A stretch of DNA of 64,000 nt from contig NZ_BRXR01000001.1 of assembly GCF_026012015.1 (NCBI RefSeq), positions 2,691,501 through 2,755,500 on the forward strand, in the 5' to 3' direction. The DNA is from Clostridium omnivorum. Lineage in GTDB: Bacteria > Bacillota > Clostridia > Clostridiales > Clostridiaceae. The notes beneath the pieces are model-generated. The model worked only from the letters and a program-made list of their open reading frames with translations. It was not told the DNA's origin and searched no databases. Below are positions 61,768 to 64,000 of this stretch, piece by piece (the first letter of the stretch is position 1; each line of letters begins with the position of its first letter). The translations under genes were made by a program, and so were the position numbers.

Positions 61768-63039
61768 ATGAAAAAGTCAATAGGTCTTGTATGTGCAATT
61801 GTACTTACCTTAACAACCATGGCGGGTTGTTCATCAAAAAGTGGAAGTACGCAAACAAGTAGCGACAAAAAGGAAAAAGCTGTAGTTACAGTAATTCAAA
61901 ACAAGGTTGAAATTCAACAGCAGTTGGAAGATGCAGCAAAAGATTTTAATAAAACTCAAAATGATGTAGAGGTTAAAATTCTAGGGTCAGCAGGTGACAA
62001 TCTAGTAACAACACTTCAATCACAGTTTGCATCAAGCCCAGAAAAGGCACCAACAATTTTTACTTGTGAAAGCGGAAGTGGATTTGATAAGTTTTTTAAC
62101 TACATGCTGCCATTAGATTCTGCAAAAGCTGCAAAGAACATAGCAAAAGGTCAAGCAGATGATGCAATGAAAGATGGTAAGCTATATGGACTTCCAATGG
62201 CTGTAGAGGGCTTTGGTCTAATCTATAACAAAGCAATACTAAACAAGGCAGGAGTAGACCCATCCAGCATAAAATCAATGGATGACTTAGCTGCAGCGTG
62301 TCAGAAAATAGCTAAGGTTGATGGTGTGAAGGCTCCAATAGCATTTGCAAAAGAAACATACTTCCAATTTATGCACCCATTCAATTGGCCATTTGCAACA
62401 ATGAGCAATTATAAAGAAGTTATTCCTAAGGTTATAAGCGGACAAACAGATCTAAAGGATATAAAAGAAGTTAAACAGTATGCAGAAGATTTAGCGAAAA
62501 TAAAACCATACACAAATCTTGCTAAGGATACTTATGATGATCAGGTTGCAGGTTTTGCACAAGGAAAATATGCCTTTATTCACCAAGGTAACTGGGCACA
62601 ATCCATAATTGATGATTACAAGGTTAGCTTTGAATATGGAATGATAGGAATGCCTACTGGTGGAAATACTTCAATCGCAGTAGGAAATTCAAATTTCTTT
62701 AGAGTTAATAAATATGCTTCAGAAGCTCAACAAAAGGGAGCTATAGCATTCCTTGATTGGCTATTTACTGACAAAGCAGGACAGACATATGTTACTGATA
62801 AGTTTAAGCTAATACCAGCTTATAATGGCTTTGACACTAAAAACTTAAATACTCTTGCAAAAGAAGTTTCCAAGTACTCACAAGAAGGCAAGACAGTTCC
62901 TTGGACATTCAACTTATTCCCAGCAGGTGTTGATAAGGACTGTGCAAGTGCAATGGAAAAATTCTATGCAGGTCAATTAACAAGCGATCAACTACTTGAT
63001 GAAATTCAAAAAGTATGGGTTAACGCAGCAAAAAAATAA
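61768..63039 (+). CDS. Sugar ABC transporter solute-binding lipoprotein
   Basis: 423 residues. A lipoprotein signal peptide ends at the lipobox MAGC (Cys20). The mature part starts with a Ser/Thr/Lys linker, then a type 1 extracellular binding fold as in MalE/MsmE (AVEGFGLIYNKAILNKAGVD, YDDQVAGFAQGKYAFIHQGN, FFRVNKYASEAQQKGAIAFL). It captures an oligosaccharide or sugar at the outer face. The start follows AGGGGGAA. First gene of an ABC operon, under probable AraC control. Confidence 0.92.
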   Translation: MKKSIGLVCAIVLTLTTMAGCSSKSGSTQTSSDKKEKAVVTVIQNKVEIQQQLEDAAKDFNKTQNDVEVKILGSAGDNLVTTLQSQFASSPEKAPTIFTCESGSGFDKFFNYMLPLDSAKAAKNIAKGQADDAMKDGKLYGLPMAVEGFGLIYNKAILNKAGVDPSSIKSMDDLAAACQKIAKVDGVKAPIAFAKETYFQFMHPFNWPFATMSNYKEVIPKVISGQTDLKDIKEVKQYAEDLAKIKPYTNLAKDTYDDQVAGFAQGKYAFIHQGNWAQSIIDDYKVSFEYGMIGMPTGGNTSIAVGNSNFFRVNKYASEAQQKGAIAFLDWLFTDKAGQTYVTDKFKLIPAYNGFDTKNLNTLAKEVSKYSQEGKTVPWTFNLFPAGVDKDCASAMEKFYAGQLTSDQLLDEIQKVWVNAAKK

Positions 63040-63144
63040 TATAAAAACACTTGAAAATATTAAAGTAAATCTGTTCTACTATAAGAACTTCGTTAGAATA
63101 TCATAGAACTATTAGAAAATATTGCGAAGCGCAAATAGTGGATA

Positions 63145-63181
63145 CTATATATTAAAAGCCTCGATAAGAGGCTTTTAATAT
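63145..63181 (+). terminator. Intercistronic hairpin after the binding-protein gene
   Basis: TATATTAAAAGCCTC pairs perfectly with GAGGCTTTTAATATA around GATAA. With no strong T tract it probably acts as a partial terminator or RNA stabiliser, giving more binding protein than permease. Confidence 0.75.
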
Positions 63182-63218
63182 AAGAAAAATAATTATCACA
63201 GGAATGGAGGGTGGCACA

Positions 63219-64000
63219 ATGGATAGAAAAATAAAAGGTAAAATAACCACTGCATTATTTGTTATTCCATCGCTTTTCATATTTATAAATGTAGTTATTA
63301 TTCCATTTATCATTGGAGTAGTATATTCATTTACAAATTGGAATGGCTTTGCATTTAAAGGATCTTCCTTTGTAGGCTTAAAAAATTATGCAGCAGCATT
63401 TGGAGATGAGAAATTTACATCTTCCTTTTGGCTTACTACAAAATATACCTTTGTTATGATAATACTTGTTAATGTAGTAGGACTTGCTCTAGCTCTACTA
63501 GTTACCTCAAAGGTAAAGGGGAAAAATTTATTCAGAGGGGTATATTTTTTGCCTAACTTAATTGGAGGACTTATTTTAGGTTTTATATGGAAGTTTATAT
63601 TTACTAAATTTTTTGAGCAGCTTGGTGAGCTAACACATTCCTCAAAGCTATTTTTCAACTGGCTTGATCATCCAACAGCTGCCTTTTGGGCTCTTGTTAT
63701 AGTGGGGGTATGGCAGATGGCTGGTTATGTTATGGTTATATATATTGCTTCCATTGAAAGCATCTCTGATGAAGTTATGGAAGCAGCAGATATAGATGGG
63801 GCAAATGCCTGGACTAAATTTAGAAAAATAACGTTACCTTTAATAACCCCAGCATTTACTATAAACTTATTTGTTACATTGTCAAATTCTTTTAAGCAAT
63901 ACGATACTAACTTGTCACTTACAAATGGAGGTCCTTTCGGAAGTACGGAACTTATAACTATGAATATTTTCCAAACAGCTTTTGGTTACAATAAATATGC
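63219..64000 (+). CDS. Sugar ABC transporter permease, MalF/UgpA type (3' end missing)
   Basis: The first 260 residues are visible; the gene runs past the window edge. It has an N-terminal hydrophobic segment (TALFVIPSLFIFINVVIIPF), a periplasmic loop with FTNWNGF, and further segments. The EAA loop is EAADIDGANAWTKFRKITLP, which contacts the ATPase. The start ATG follows AATGGAGGGTGG. It is the inner-membrane partner of the preceding binding protein; a second permease is expected to follow. Confidence 0.9.
   Translation, partial: MDRKIKGKITTALFVIPSLFIFINVVIIPFIIGVVYSFTNWNGFAFKGSSFVGLKNYAAAFGDEKFTSSFWLTTKYTFVMIILVNVVGLALALLVTSKVKGKNLFRGVYFLPNLIGGLILGFIWKFIFTKFFEQLGELTHSSKLFFNWLDHPTAAFWALVIVGVWQMAGYVMVIYIASIESISDEVMEAADIDGANAWTKFRKITLPLITPAFTINLFVTLSNSFKQYDTNLSLTNGGPFGSTELITMNIFQTAFGYNKY

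Overview
The window looks like a chromosome segment of an anaerobic, spore-forming Clostridium (sensu stricto-like), not assigned to species. The evidence is strong AT richness, AGGAGG-type ribosome sites, T-box and PyrR leaders, sporulation-type proteins (SpoIIM-like, YabE-like, a coat-like protein), and two hydrogenase systems with no respiratory genes. I see no rRNA, tRNA, CRISPR array, prophage or transposase gene. Nearly all of it is ordinary chromosomal gene content; the surprises are in regulatory DNA and in the hydrogen metabolism block.

Layout. 1-4 kb: end of an unknown gene, then ileS behind an Ile T-box. 4-7.6 kb: an operon of an XRE-cupin regulator, an EutH-like transporter and an M24B aminopeptidase. 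7.7-15.2 kb: FNT channel, YjeM-like antiporter, acetyltransferase, CcpA-like regulator, a two-gene envelope operon (minus strand) and DedA. 15.2-26 kb: hydrogen block, almost all on the minus strand. It holds a complete echABCDEF membrane [NiFe] hydrogenase operon, a Ser/Arg-rich coat-like gene on the plus strand, and a second operon of a [2Fe-2S] protein, a ferredoxin-type [FeFe] hydrogenase, a PAS-bearing sensory [FeFe] hydrogenase homologue and a PP2C/SpoIIE phosphatase. The second operon's promoter overlaps a Rex-like operator. 26-44 kb: TetR and AraC regulators, acetyltransferases, a dicarboxylate symporter, two MATE pumps, queF-queT under a preQ1-I riboswitch, a YabE-like 3D-domain protein, a permease under a tandem glycine riboswitch, and a ClC transporter. 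44-50 kb: HxlR-pirin divergent pair and carAB under a PyrR attenuator. 50-58 kb: chemoreceptor and an envelope cluster of overlapping genes (multi-pass protein, DUF4129, DUF4350, MoxR, DUF58) flanked by SpoIIM-like and RDD genes. 58-64 kb: thrS behind a Thr T-box, then an AraC regulator and a sugar ABC operon that runs off the window.

How it fits together. Ech couples ferredoxin oxidation to H2 and ion translocation. The [FeFe] enzyme handles soluble H2 turnover. The sensory homologue, translationally coupled to a phosphatase, could report H2 or redox state to a phosphoprotein pathway. The Rex-like site would tie expression to NADH/NAD+.

The most unusual object is a hairpin-rich dispersed repeat present twice (about 25586-25735 on the minus strand and 58703-58779 on the plus strand). 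Each copy lies in the leader of a gene, in the same orientation relative to it, and each is flanked by a direct repeat that is itself a Shine-Dalgarno sequence (TAAGGAG, TGAAAGGAG). The element therefore appears to sit inside ribosome-binding sites while leaving a working copy next to the start codon.
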